Origin: Blautia faecis
GTDB lineage: Bacteria > Bacillota > Clostridia > Lachnospirales > Lachnospiraceae
Length of the DNA: 61,413 bases
NCBI RefSeq assembly: GCF_020554845.1
Contig: NZ_JAJCIA010000024.1
Location: 1 to 61,413 of the forward strand
Direction: 5' to 3'
Positions 1 through 8,387 of this stretch are shown here, piece by piece. Made by a program: the position numbers and the translations under genes. The notes beneath the pieces are model-generated. The model was given only the letters and a program-made list of their open reading frames with translations, was not told the DNA's origin and made no database searches. Positions within the stretch are counted from its first letter, which is position 1, and each line of letters opens with the position of its first letter.

Positions 1-57
1 CTGTGAACTTTGTTCACAAAAAACGCCTCGCGGAACGTTACCAGTGAACAGTAACCT
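1..57 (-). repeat. Palindromic repeat and possible clpB terminator
   Basis: Read on the minus strand just after clpB, this stretch has a GTTACTG..GTAAC palindrome (37-55), then a short GC hairpin followed by six T, then a second small palindrome around GTGAAC/GTTCAC. The hairpin plus T-run could end clpB transcription. Nearly the same text recurs at 18954-19002, so it belongs to a dispersed repeat family. The window starts inside it, so its full extent is unknown. Confidence 0.55.
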
Positions 58-2640
58 TTACTTCACTTTAACCACATACTCTCCATTCTCCACATCCAGT
101 ACCAGTGTATCGCCGGTATGGACTTCACCTGAAAGGATCTTCCTGGCAGTCAGTGTCTCTACATATTTCTGAAGATAACGCTTCAGAGGTCTTGCACCGT
201 AGACAGGATCGTAACCATTGTCAATGACATCCTTCTTGGCTGCATTTGTCAGTTCAAGGGAAAGCTCCTGGTCGGCAAGCCGGTCATTCAGCTCTTTTAC
301 CATCAGATCAACGATACTACCAATATTATCTTTTGTCAATGGCTTAAACAGAATGATCTCATCCAGACGGTTCAGGAATTCTGGACGGAAATGTCCGCGC
401 AGATCATCCATAACCTCTTTCTGGGCTTCCTCCTTGATCTCACCATTTTCATCAATACCATCCAGCAGATAAGGAGATCCGATATTGGAGGTCATGATCA
501 GGATTGTATTCTTGAAGTCTACAGTACGTCCCTGGGAATCGGTAATACGACCATCATCCAGTACCTGCAGAAGTACATTGAATACATCCGGATGTGCCTT
601 CTCAATCTCATCGAAGAGTACAACGCTGTACGGTTTCCGACGAACAGCCTCTGTAAGCTGTCCGCCTTCCTCGTATCCAACATATCCCGGAGGCGCTCCG
701 ATCAGTCTGGATACAGAGTATTTCTCCATGTACTCACTCATATCGATTCGAACCATATTCTGCTCATCATCGAAAAGAGTCTGTGCAAGGGTTTTGGCAA
801 GCTCTGTTTTACCAACACCGGTTGGTCCAAGGAACAGGAAAGAACCGATTGGTTTGGTCGGATCTTTGATTCCTGCTTTGGAGCGAAGGATGGCATCGGT
901 TACACGGCGTACACCTTCATCCTGACCGATGACACGTTTATGAAGCTCATCCTCCAGATGAAGCAGTTTCGCGCGCTCACCTTCTGTCAGTCTGGCTACC
1001 GGAATGCCGGTCCAGCGGGAAATGATCCTTGCGATTTCATCGTCTGTTACTACTTCATGGACAAGGCTTCTGTCACTCTCTTTTGTGTTGCGTTCTTCGA
1101 TTTCCAGCTGCTGCTGTAATTTCGGCAGCTCGCCATACTGCAGTTCGGAAGCTTTCTCCAGATCATAGTTCTGTCTTGCGATCTGAATCTGTTTGTTCAT
1201 ATCCTCAATCTGTTCACGAAGCTTCTGAAGCTTCTCTACAGAATGTTTCTCGTTCTCCCACTGAGCCTTCTGGGTGTTAAAGGAATCCTGCATTTCCGCA
1301 AGTTCCTTCTGAAGTTCTTCCAGACGCTCTTTACTTAAATTATCGGTCTCCTTCTTCAGAGACAACTCTTCCATTTTCATCTGATCGATTTTACGGCGCT
1401 GCTCATCCAGCTCTGTCGGCATGGAATCCAGCTCTGTCTTGATCAGGGCACAGGCCTCATCTACCAGGTCAATTGCCTTATCCGGAAGAAAACGGTCTGT
1501 AATATAACGATGTGAAAGTGTTGCAGCTGCAACAAGGGCGCTGTCTGTGATTTTAACACCATGGAATACTTCGTAACGTTCTCTCAGACCACGAAGGATA
1601 GAAATGGTATCTTCCACAGTTGGCTCATCCACCATAACCGGCTGGAAACGACGTTCCAGGGCAGCGTCTTTCTCAATATACTGACGATACTCATCCAGTG
1701 TGGTAGCACCGATGCAGTGAAGCTCACCACGGGCAAGCATTGGTTTCAGCATATTGCTGGCATCCATTGCGCCATCCGTCTTACCTGCACCTACGATCAG
1801 ATGAAGCTCATCAATAAACAGGATGATCTGACCTTCGCTCTTTTTTACCTCTTCAAGAACCGCTTTCAGACGTTCCTCAAATTCACCACGGTATTTGGCA
1901 CCTGCTACCAGTGCACCCATATCCAGGGCAAAAATTTTCTTATCCTTCAGTGTTTCTGGAACATCTCCTGCTACAATTCGCTGTGCAAGACCTTCCACAG
2001 CGGCTGTTTTACCAACACCAGGTTCACCGATGAGAACCGGGTTGTTCTTGGTCTTACGGGAAAGAATACGGATCACATTCCGGATCTCACTGTCACGTCC
2101 GATGACCGGATCCAGCTTCTGGCTTCTTGCCTTTTCCACAAGATCTTCGCCATATTTATTTAAAGTATCATAAGTGGCTTCCGGATTGTCGCTTACTACA
2201 CGCTGGTTTCCACGTACTGTGGAAAGTGCCTGCAGGAAGCGCTCTTTTGTAATGCCAAATTCGCTCCAGATTTTCTTCATACTAGGGCTTGGATATTTCA
2301 GCAGGGCCAGGAAAAGATGCTCTACGGATACGTATTCATCTCCCATTGCCTTAGCTTCGTCTTCTGCATTTACAAGTGCCTTATTCAGATATTGTCCAAA
2401 CCGGAGTTCGCCGCCAGATACTTTGACTTTTGCATCCAGAGCGTTCTTCACTGTGTTCAGAAAATATTCTTTATTTATTTCCATCTTCTCAATCAGTTTG
2501 AGAATCAGGCTGTCTTCCTGTGTTAGGAGGGTATATAACAGATGCTCCTGTTCGATTTCCTGGTTGCCATATTCGTAAGCAACCTTCTCCAGATCCTGAA
2601 CAGCCTGTACGGATTTCTGCGTAAATTTGCTGATGTTCAT
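58..2640 (-). CDS. clpB: ATP-dependent disaggregase ClpB
   Basis: Cytoplasmic hexameric AAA+ chaperone that, with DnaK, extracts proteins from aggregates. The 860-residue length is normal for ClpB. In order: two Clp N-terminal repeats (about 5-145); a first AAA+ domain with Walker A GEPGVGKT at 205-212 and Walker B LFIDELH; a long charged coiled-coil middle domain (about 400-530), which separates ClpB from ClpA; and a second AAA+ domain with Walker A GPTGVGKT near 600 and Walker [10 protein letters not shown]. The ATG follows a strong GGAGGAG site. It is a single-gene unit. The promoter is overlapped by a CIRCE box, so HrcA repression and heat induction are expected. No truncation or unusual residue was seen. 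Confidence 0.97.
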   Translation of the reverse strand: MNISKFTQKSVQAVQDLEKVAYEYGNQEIEQEHLLYTLLTQEDSLILKLIEKMEINKEYFLNTVKNALDAKVKVSGGELRFGQYLNKALVNAEDEAKAMGDEYVSVEHLFLALLKYPSPSMKKIWSEFGITKERFLQALSTVRGNQRVVSDNPEATYDTLNKYGEDLVEKARSQKLDPVIGRDSEIRNVIRILSRKTKNNPVLIGEPGVGKTAAVEGLAQRIVAGDVPETLKDKKIFALDMGALVAGAKYRGEFEERLKAVLEEVKKSEGQIILFIDELHLIVGAGKTDGAMDASNMLKPMLARGELHCIGATTLDEYRQYIEKDAALERRFQPVMVDEPTVEDTISILRGLRERYEVFHGVKITDSALVAAATLSHRYITDRFLPDKAIDLVDEACALIKTELDSMPTELDEQRRKIDQMKMEELSLKKETDNLSKERLEELQKELAEMQDSFNTQKAQWENEKHSVEKLQKLREQIEDMNKQIQIARQNYDLEKASELQYGELPKLQQQLEIEERNTKESDRSLVHEVVTDDEIARIISRWTGIPVARLTEGERAKLLHLEDELHKRVIGQDEGVRRVTDAILRSKAGIKDPTKPIGSFLFLGPTGVGKTELAKTLAQTLFDDEQNMVRIDMSEYMEKYSVSRLIGAPPGYVGYEEGGQLTEAVRRKPYSVVLFDEIEKAHPDVFNVLLQVLDDGRITDSQGRTVDFKNTILIMTSNIGSPYLLDGIDENGEIKEEAQKEVMDDLRGHFRPEFLNRLDEIILFKPLTKDNIGSIVDLMVKELNDRLADQELSLELTNAAKKDVIDNGYDPVYGARPLKRYLQKYVETLTARKILSGEVHTGDTLVLDVENGEYVVKVK

Positions 2641-2760
2641 AGGCTCTCCTCCTTCAGCTGATATTAATATAAAGCGCAGCTTCCGCGGCTCTTTAAAAAA
2701 GTAACTCGCAGGGGCTGCGCATTTATAAACATTTATAATGATTTCCTTATTACGGTTATT

Positions 2761-2789
2761 AATATAGCACCGATTGTTAGCACTGTCAA
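2761..2789 (-). promoter_or_regulatory. Sigma-A promoter of clpB
   Basis: On the minus strand, TTGACA (2784-2789) is separated by 17 bases from TATATT (2761-2766), a near-ideal vegetative promoter. The leader to the clpB ATG is about 110 bases. The -35 box lies inside the CIRCE element, so bound HrcA would block RNA polymerase directly. Confidence 0.8.
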
Positions 2790-2803
2790 GAGGTGAGTGC
2801 TAA
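2777..2803. promoter_or_regulatory. CIRCE operator for HrcA
   Basis: TTAGCACTG, nine bases, then GAGTGCTAA. This matches the CIRCE consensus (TTAGCACTC-N9-GAGTGCTAA) except for one base at the inner end of the left arm. HrcA binding to CIRCE is established in Firmicutes; its use here for clpB is inferred from position. Confidence 0.9.
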
Positions 2804-2892
2804 TTATTTTGTGGAGATTGTGTGAACGCTACGAGCCATGCAAAATAGCGGTTTAAATCTTGTATTATTTTGTCTGTATCCACGCTGTCCTC

Positions 2893-3144
2893 CTACCTTA
2901 TAATTTTCCAATTTGATTTTCGTTTTGTTCCGCCCTGTACCAAATGTCCATAATCCTTTTTTCCAGGTGACATTGTCATCACATTCACACCGAGTTTATG
3001 TAACCATTTCACGGATGTACGCGCCAGATAATCCTCCGGATCATCCCCGATCATTGCAATCATTGCACAGTCTGAACCTGTTTTGCATTTCCAGTATGCA
3101 CCATAAAATCCATCTGATTTCACATTAAAATGTCTTTTCATCAT
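2893..3144 (-). pseudogene. Truncated BAAT-type acyl hydrolase (N-terminal remnant)
   Basis: The first ~67 residues resemble the N-terminus of the Firmicute 'acyl-CoA thioester hydrolase/BAAT C-terminal domain' alpha/beta hydrolases (NVKSDGFYGAYWKCK, then GVNVMTMSPGKKDYGH). This is recognised from memory of the family. Full-length members are roughly 300 residues and carry a GxSxxG nucleophile elbow further on. Here homology stops after DYGH and is replaced by a 16-residue unrelated basic tail and a stop, so the catalytic part is missing. The start is intact, with AGGAGA before ATG. It lies 26 bases after the LCM-type methyltransferase gene and may be co-transcribed with it. A genuine small protein is possible but less likely. 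Confidence 0.6.
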
Positions 3145-3170
3145 CTATATCATCTCCTGCTTGTATAATA

Positions 3171-3971
3171 TCAGCCACGTTTCTCCATAACTATTATTTT
3201 ATTTGAGATGTTCCGAACGATTGGAAACTTTCCTATCACATGATAAATTGGCATAAGCTCTTTCATTCCTTCAATCAGACTGACTTCCTGTCGAACAGAA
3301 AATGCCGGTATGATTCTTTGCAGTTCCTTTCCATTCTTAACTCCCCATGTGAATTTTGCATTGCTCCCCTCTATAGATTTTTCTTTCACATGTTTCACAA
3401 CAAAAGGGGACATGGTTTCAACCATTACGGTTACTTTCTGGAATGATTTCTCAATAATAGAAAACATTTTTCTAATATCCTTTTCACACAAATACATTGT
3501 AAGACCTTCGATTATTACCAGAACATTCTCACCATGATAATCGATATCATCTACATAGGATTCATCCATTGCAGACTTTGCAATCTGATATACCGGACCA
3601 GTTTCGGTAAGGAACTGACTCCTTATCTTCATCGTTTCTGGCAGATCCACATTGTACCAGTGCAGATATTTTCTCTCCATCCGATAACATCTGGTATCCA
3701 GTCCACATGCAATATTTATAACAACTGTATTTGCATGCTTCTCCAGATATTGCTTAACCATCCGGTCTAATACGATTGTTCTCGCAATTACGCCATAATT
3801 CATGGCTTTATCCTTATCTGCTTTGGAAAAGTTATAGTCCAGCTTCTCCACAAGTTCTACTGCAATCTCATCCTTGATTTTGGCATTTTGCTTTTTTGTT
3901 TCTTTTGCTCTTGCATACAAAGTCTGTACCATCGTTTCCGGCACACCTGTCACATTCACTTTTTCTTTCAT
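3171..3971 (-). CDS. LCM/TcmP-type SAM-dependent O-methyltransferase
   Basis: A 266-residue class I methyltransferase of the leucine carboxyl methyltransferase / TcmP family (PF04072 type), which methylates carboxyl or hydroxyl oxygens of small molecules or peptides. Family signs are the SAM-site motif INIACGLDTRCYRM (about 85-98), the acidic NVDLPE motif just after, and the VIIEGLTMYL segment in the middle. Its ATG overlaps the end of the upstream methyltransferase gene by four bases, so the two are translationally coupled. The substrate cannot be told. Two methyltransferases beside a broken hydrolase suggest a small metabolite-modifying cluster, which is inference. Confidence 0.8.
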   Translation of the reverse strand: MKEKVNVTGVPETMVQTLYARAKETKKQNAKIKDEIAVELVEKLDYNFSKADKDKAMNYGVIARTIVLDRMVKQYLEKHANTVVINIACGLDTRCYRMERKYLHWYNVDLPETMKIRSQFLTETGPVYQIAKSAMDESYVDDIDYHGENVLVIIEGLTMYLCEKDIRKMFSIIEKSFQKVTVMVETMSPFVVKHVKEKSIEGSNAKFTWGVKNGKELQRIIPAFSVRQEVSLIEGMKELMPIYHVIGKFPIVRNISNKIIVMEKRG

Positions 3972-4630
3972 TGCCTGTCGCCTTCTCCCTTAGGCTTTCT
4001 CACAACACAATGCATCCTCATACCTTTACGGATTTCAAATTTTTCTACTTTTAACCCTGCTTTTCTGCAGCACTTCATGACCATATCTCTTGTTGGTACC
4101 TGGACATCTCCGTGTCCGCATATATTTGCCAGAGGCATTTCCAGTGTATTCATCAGCCATACCAATACTTTATTGTCACTGGTCACATCTCTCAGAATCA
4201 ATCTTCCATTTGGGCGAAGACATCTTTTCACACTGTCAAAAAATGCCTGTGGATTTGGATAGTGATGGAAGCTCATAGAACAAATAATTGCATCAAATGA
4301 ATCGTTTTCAAAAGGAAAATTCTCACAGTCTCCCACAACAAATATTGCATTTGGAATATCTTTCTTTTTTGCCTGTTCAATCATCGCAGGAGTCAGATCC
4401 AGTCCTGTATAATGCCGGTCTGGATATTTTTCTGATAATAAAGAAATCATCGGAGCAGGTCCGCAGCCTGCATCCAATAAATCTCTAAATGGCTCCTTCT
4501 CTAATTCTTCCAGAATATCCGGATAATCCTTCTTGCACATTTCGTAAATACCAGCATGGTTACTTTCATATCTTCCTGCTGCTTTTGTAAACTCGTTGAT
4601 TGATAATTTTTTGTATTCTTCGTTTTTCAT
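3968..4630 (-). CDS. Class I SAM-dependent methyltransferase
   Basis: A 220-residue Methyltransf_11/25-type enzyme. The SAM-binding motif I is LLDAGCGPAP, followed by the acidic GLDLTPAM motif II and an IICSMSFHHYPNP motif typical of ubiquinone/menaquinone-like and small-molecule methyltransferases. I place the start at ATG 4628-4630 (MKNEEYKKL), which has a GGAG site eight bases upstream. The frame stays open for 15 more codons to an upstream ATG at 4675; those codons spell MRILIYGAGVIG, the NAD-binding start of ketopantoate reductases, and look like a remnant of another gene. Downstream it overlaps the LCM-type methyltransferase by four bases. Substrate unknown. Confidence 0.8.
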   Translation of the reverse strand: MKNEEYKKLSINEFTKAAGRYESNHAGIYEMCKKDYPDILEELEKEPFRDLLDAGCGPAPMISLLSEKYPDRHYTGLDLTPAMIEQAKKKDIPNAIFVVGDCENFPFENDSFDAIICSMSFHHYPNPQAFFDSVKRCLRPNGRLILRDVTSDNKVLVWLMNTLEMPLANICGHGDVQVPTRDMVMKCCRKAGLKVEKFEIRKGMRMHCVVRKPKGEGDRQ

Positions 4631-4675
4631 GCTTTTTTCTCCAATCACACCTGCACCATAAATCAATATTCTCAT
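4631..4675 (-). pseudogene. Remnant of a PanE/ApbA-like reductase N-terminus
   Basis: Fifteen codons in frame with the methyltransferase read MRILIYGAGVIG plus three residues. GxGxxG at the extreme N-terminus with this context is the Rossmann nucleotide-binding start of ketopantoate reductase (ApbA/PanE) proteins. Nothing else of such an enzyme follows, so I read it as a deletion scar. It might still be translated as an N-terminal extension. No good ribosome site precedes ATG 4675. Confidence 0.4.
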
Positions 4676-4723
4676 AGAAATCTGTACTCTTTTACATTTC
4701 CCAATAAATTGTTATCATGCATA

Positions 4724-4737
4724 TTAGTTGTATCTAA
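4724..4737. promoter_or_regulatory. Possible DtxR/MntR-like operator
   Basis: TTAGTTGTATCTAA is an interrupted palindrome (TTAG-N6-CTAA) about 95 bases upstream of the methyltransferase start. It resembles the general form of DtxR/IdeR-family metal-regulator boxes. Evidence is limited to shape and position. The rest of 4676-4987 holds only a hairpin terminator and no further recognisable feature. Confidence 0.25.
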
Positions 4738-4749
4738 CTCATGTTTTCT

Positions 4750-4791
4750 AAAAAACCGTGTGAAAACAAAATTGGAATCCCACACGGTTTC
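4750..4791 (-). terminator. Rho-independent terminator after cytidylate-kinase-like gene
   Basis: CCGTGTG (4756-4762) pairs with CACACGG (4781-4787) across an 18-base loop. On the minus strand the stem is followed by six T, giving an intrinsic terminator downstream of the kinase-like gene. The plus side also has a T-rich flank, so it may be bidirectional. Confidence 0.65.
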
Positions 4792-4987
4792 TTTTCTGCA
4801 TTCAGTATATCACTTTTATCTGGTTTATCAACCAGTTTTTGTTATTATGTCTCAGTTTCAGAAGAATCCATATTTTTCCATCCATAGCGAAAAATGGAAA
4901 TCGCCATAGAAACCTCACTGACTATTTCGTCTAATATTCCTGCCCTGGAACCAACAGCAATTTGTAGTAAACAGTATAAACCTCCTG

Positions 4988-5575
4988 TTATTTAATGCAT
5001 TCCATAATGATCTTCTCACATCTGTCATATCCAAGCTGTGAACTGTTCAGACACAACGTATAATTACTGGCCTTTCCCCATTTATGCTCCGTGTAAAAGT
5101 TATAATTTGTCATACGTCTTTTATCTGTATCGGCCATCATTTTCACAGCTTTCTTCTCATCTACATTATATAAGCGAATGATCCTCTGTGTTTTCTCAGG
5201 CATATTTCCATGAATAAATACATTTAGCACATCATCACGGTCTTTCAGGATATAGTCTGCATTTCTTCCAATGATCACGCAAGGGGCCTTCTCGGCTAGT
5301 TCTAAAATAACTTTTCTCTGCGCCTCATGTACCATATCCTCCACAGATCTTCCTGTGATGTCACGTCCAGCAAGTGCATATGCAAACATCCCTTTTTTCG
5401 GAGATAATTCTGCATTTTCCTGAATGTATTCTGGCGATAATCCGGACTTTTCTGCAATTTCATTAATAACATTTTTATCATAATAGGCAATTCCCAGCTT
5501 CTTCGCGACTTCTTCTCCGATAAAACGTACACCACTTCCAAATTCTCTGCTGATTGTAATGATTCTTTTTACCAT
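4988..5575 (-). CDS. Cytidylate-kinase-like family protein
   Basis: A 195-residue P-loop protein of the 'cytidylate kinase-like' family (PF13189 type), related to but distinct from Cmk. It begins ITISREFGSG, the family's N-terminal P-loop region, where GSGGRxIG is usual; here it reads GSGVRFIG, so one glycine is valine. CVIIGRNADYIL and the arginine-rich RRMTNYNFYT lid-like segment also fit the family. Start chosen at ATG 5573-5575 (MVKRIITISREF), with AAGGA upstream, rather than ten codons earlier. It follows the MATE gene by 13 bases and is probably co-transcribed with it. The true substrate of this family is uncertain. Confidence 0.75.
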   Translation of the reverse strand: MVKRIITISREFGSGVRFIGEEVAKKLGIAYYDKNVINEIAEKSGLSPEYIQENAELSPKKGMFAYALAGRDITGRSVEDMVHEAQRKVILELAEKAPCVIIGRNADYILKDRDDVLNVFIHGNMPEKTQRIIRLYNVDEKKAVKMMADTDKRRMTNYNFYTEHKWGKASNYTLCLNSSQLGYDRCEKIIMECIK

Positions 5576-5588
5576 TTTCAGTTCATCC

Positions 5589-6956
5589 TTAACGCAAAGT
5601 ATCAACTTTGTTTTTTCTAATCCTCTTTAAAAATACATAGCCTACCAGGCATGCAATTACTTCTGTAATCGGAAATGCCCACCAGATCAGTGAAACGCCC
5701 ACCTGACCATTTCTTACAAACAGGGAAAAGATTCCCGCCAACGGCAGGATGATAATAAGCTGTCTCAAAAGTGAAATAACCAATGATTCCACACCACCGT
5801 CCAGTGCCTGGTAAATGCCCTGATAAGCAACATTGATTCCGGCAAACAGGAAACTTACCGAGATCACTCTCATCGCGCCGATAAAATATTCTCTTGACTG
5901 TCCTGCATTAAACAGCGTTGCAAATGCTCCAGGGAAAATCTCCGTAATTGCAATTCCAATAATCATTAATGCAATAGTGTAGATCAGACCATATTTGATT
6001 CCATCCTGGATTCTCTTTTTGCTTCTCATTCCATAAGCAAATGCAATGATCGGAGTGATTGCATCTCGCAGACCAAATGCAAGGAAGAGAACAAACTGCT
6101 GAACTTTATAGAACAATCCATAAGCTGTCTGTGCTGACGGATTGAACTTCAGGATCAGATTCATCACATAAACCATAATAGACATCAGCGCCTGAGCGAT
6201 AATCGCCGGAAGTCCGATCGCATAGATTTCCTTGATAATTCTGCCATCCGGCTTCATGTATTTTGCCCCATGCTCAAATTCCTTATCTAATTTGATATGA
6301 AAGATAAGCAGTAATACTGCGGATGCTACCTGTCCAATTACAGTTGCGTAGGCTGCACCTTTCACTCCCATTTCCGGGCAAGGTCCAATCCCATAGATCA
6401 TGATCGGATCAAGGATGATATTTATAACTGCTCCAACCACCTGACCGATTGTAGAATAAAGAGAGCGTCCTGTGGCCTGTAACAGCTTTTCAAACAAAGA
6501 AAAGAAGATGATTCCAAAAGAAATCACACAACATATCCGCAGATAACTGACTCCCATCTCAAGTACTTCTGCATCTACTGTCTGAGATGAAATATATGCT
6601 CTCACTCCAAAGATGCCAAATAATAAACAAACCACATAAATGATCACACCCAGGAACAGACTGTTTCCTGCTACCTTTGCAGCTTTTTTACGGTTTCCCT
6701 GTCCCAGTGTCCTTGCAAGAAGTGCATTGGTTCCTACACCTGTTCCAATTCCTACTGCCACCATAAGCATCTGAACCGGGAATACCAAAGTCAGTGCATT
6801 TAGTGCTGATTCACTGCCCACTCTCATATTTCCTACAAATGCGCTGTCTACAATGTTATAGACTGCCTGCAATGCCATGGATAAGATCATCGGAATTCCC
6901 ATCTGGACCATCAGCTTATTCACCGGCATCTCCTTCATCTTGTTGCTTTTCGCCAT
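5589..6956 (-). CDS. MATE family efflux transporter
   Basis: A 455-residue polytopic membrane protein with about 12 hydrophobic segments, the standard MATE length. Recognisable pieces are the first-helix pattern [24 protein letters not shown] and the equivalent at the start of the second half, [27 protein letters not shown] proteins export cationic drugs, dyes or metabolites in exchange for Na+ or H+. It is the first gene of a two-gene unit with the kinase-like gene. The ATG has a GAGGAG site 11 bases upstream. The ~165-base leader contains two terminator hairpins sharing a motif, so expression is probably controlled by attenuation. The cargo cannot be told from sequence. Confidence 0.92.
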   Translation of the reverse strand: MAKSNKMKEMPVNKLMVQMGIPMILSMALQAVYNIVDSAFVGNMRVGSESALNALTLVFPVQMLMVAVGIGTGVGTNALLARTLGQGNRKKAAKVAGNSLFLGVIIYVVCLLFGIFGVRAYISSQTVDAEVLEMGVSYLRICCVISFGIIFFSLFEKLLQATGRSLYSTIGQVVGAVINIILDPIMIYGIGPCPEMGVKGAAYATVIGQVASAVLLLIFHIKLDKEFEHGAKYMKPDGRIIKEIYAIGLPAIIAQALMSIMVYVMNLILKFNPSAQTAYGLFYKVQQFVLFLAFGLRDAITPIIAFAYGMRSKKRIQDGIKYGLIYTIALMIIGIAITEIFPGAFATLFNAGQSREYFIGAMRVISVSFLFAGINVAYQGIYQALDGGVESLVISLLRQLIIILPLAGIFSLFVRNGQVGVSLIWWAFPITEVIACLVGYVFLKRIRKNKVDTLR

Positions 6957-6985
6957 TTTGTTTTAACTCCTCTCTTTTTCTGCAC

Positions 6986-7040
6986 AAAAAAAGCGCGCAC
7001 CCTGTCATATAAGCTGGACTTACGCTGACAGGCTACACAC
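6986..7040 (-). promoter_or_regulatory. Second leader attenuator hairpin (structured RNA)
   Basis: In RNA sense (minus strand) a 15-bp stem with one mismatch and several G-U pairs (6993-7007 with 7026-7040) is followed by seven T, making an intrinsic terminator 30 bases before the MATE start. Inside the loop is an inner hairpin with loop TCCAG, preceded by GC (motif 7009-7025). The same inner motif sits in the upstream attenuator. It may be a riboswitch or a protein-binding attenuator. Confidence 0.65.
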
Positions 7041-7072
7041 TTTTTCATGGCGATATTCAATTTTGGTAAAAT

Positions 7073-7120
7073 AAAAAACGAGTAGCTTGTAAACTGGATT
7101 TACGCTTACCTGCTACTCGT
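7073..7120 (-). promoter_or_regulatory. First leader attenuator hairpin (structured RNA)
   Basis: In RNA sense, ACGAGTAGC pairs perfectly with GCTACTCGT (7112-7120 with 7078-7086), followed by six T. The interior holds GTAAA-TCCAG-TTTAC, a five-pair inner hairpin (motif 7089-7105). Compared with the second hairpin, an A-U pair is replaced by G-C and a G-C by G-U, so base pairing is kept while sequence changes. It begins about ten bases after the promoter, so it is the first structure transcribed. Confidence 0.65.
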
Positions 7121-7128
7121 TTGATTTA

Positions 7129-7157
7129 ATTATATTGCCTGTTTTTCAAAAAGTCAA
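7129..7157 (-). promoter_or_regulatory. Sigma-A promoter of the MATE unit
   Basis: Minus strand TTGACT (7152-7157), 17 bases, TATAAT (7129-7134). This is a strong vegetative promoter placed so that transcription begins right before the first attenuator hairpin. A strong promoter followed by two terminators implies ligand-controlled read-through. Confidence 0.8.
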
Positions 7158-7172
7158 ACAGATTTTTTATGA

Positions 7173-8387
7173 TCACCTGCGATGTCCAAGTCTGCCTTTA
7201 AAATCCTCGTAACCGAAATCAGTCAGACGTTCCATGGTTTTATCACCATGCCGCAGCCAGATATCAGGCAGGGGCATTCCGTTAAAGGTATTGTTTTTGC
7301 AGGTTGTATATATGGCCATATCACCAAACATGAGAAGATTTCCGTATGTCAAAGGCTTTTGGAAGCTGTAATCTCCTATAACATCCCCGGACAGACAGGT
7401 TGGTCCTCCAAGACGGACTGTAACAGCATTCTCTCCTGACTCCCCTGCTCCAAGAAGGGGCGGACGGTAAGGCATTTCCAGAACGTCTGGCATATGACAT
7501 GCAGCACTTCCGTCCAAAATTGCAAGCCGGGTATCACCATTTTGCAGCACATCCAGCACAGTTGTCAGAAAGAAACCGGCATTTAAAGCCCATGCCTCTC
7601 CAGGCTCCAGGTAAATATCCACCTTCCATTCTTCCTTTGCCGCCTCAATGCACTTTTCAAGCCGTGCAATATCATAACCTGGTCTTGTAATATGATGTCC
7701 TCCTCCCAGGTTCAGCCATTTTACCTTAGAAATCAGATCTCCGAATTTCACCTTTACCGCTGCAAGAGTAGTTTCCAGATCAGAGGAATCCTGCTCGCAA
7801 AGGGTGTGAAAGTGAATACCATCCAATAATCCGGTCAGATCCGGATGCATTTTCACAGCAGCCTCCCACTGTGCTCTTGTAGTACCCATACGACTGCCTG
7901 GGGCACAGGGATCATAAATTGCATGTCCTTCCTGGGTAGAGCATTCCGGATTGATCCTGAGCCCTACACTTTTCCCGGCCTGCTTCGCTCTTTTTCCAAA
8001 TCGAAGAAGCTGGGAGGGTGAGTTAAACACTATATGATCTGCAAAGCAAAGCAGCTCCTCAAATTCATCCTCACGGTATCCGGCACAAAAAACATGTACC
8101 TCTTTTCCTGGCATCTCCTGGGCGCCAAGCCTTGCTTCGTACAGTCCACTTGCTTCTGTTCCAGCCAGATATGGCTCCAAAAGGTGATAGCAGTCATAAT
8201 TGCTGAAAGCCTTCTGCGCCAGGAGCATTTTACATCCAGTTCTTTCGGCGATCTTTCCCATTAATTCTGCATTTTTTATAAGCGCTGTTTCGTCAAGAAC
8301 ATAACAAGGCGTCTTGATTTTCCGGAATTCCAGCGGAATAATTCCGCCGGATGCTGCAAAGGGTGGTCTTGTATCTGTTTTTTCCAT
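7173..8387 (-). CDS. nspC: Carboxynorspermidine/carboxyspermidine decarboxylase
   Basis: PLP enzyme of the alanine-racemase fold that removes CO2 from carboxyspermidine (or carboxynorspermidine) to give spermidine (or norspermidine). It has 404 residues; the family is usually near 380-400. The PLP lysine is K59 in LLAQKAFS. HFHTLCEQ and NLGGGHHITRPGY are characteristic NspC segments, and the C-terminal CLSGDVIGDY region provides the partner-subunit active-site loop. Its ATG overlaps the stop of the upstream dehydrogenase as TAATG, so translation is coupled. Last gene of the polyamine operon. Cytoplasmic. Confidence 0.93.
   Translation of the reverse strand: MEKTDTRPPFAASGGIIPLEFRKIKTPCYVLDETALIKNAELMGKIAERTGCKMLLAQKAFSNYDCYHLLEPYLAGTEASGLYEARLGAQEMPGKEVHVFCAGYREDEFEELLCFADHIVFNSPSQLLRFGKRAKQAGKSVGLRINPECSTQEGHAIYDPCAPGSRMGTTRAQWEAAVKMHPDLTGLLDGIHFHTLCEQDSSDLETTLAAVKVKFGDLISKVKWLNLGGGHHITRPGYDIARLEKCIEAAKEEWKVDIYLEPGEAWALNAGFFLTTVLDVLQNGDTRLAILDGSAACHMPDVLEMPYRPPLLGAGESGENAVTVRLGGPTCLSGDVIGDYSFQKPLTYGNLLMFGDMAIYTTCKNNTFNGMPLPDIWLRHGDKTMERLTDFGYEDFKGRLGHRR

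Noticed and set aside
391..1119. Long plus-strand frames opposite clpB
   Set aside because: Antisense shadows of a conserved gene with no ribosome sites or family resemblance.
5576..5605. Ten-codon longer start of the cytidylate-kinase-like gene
   Set aside because: It would overlap the MATE stop and lacks a ribosome site, while ATG 5573-5575 has AAGGA and matches the family N-terminus.
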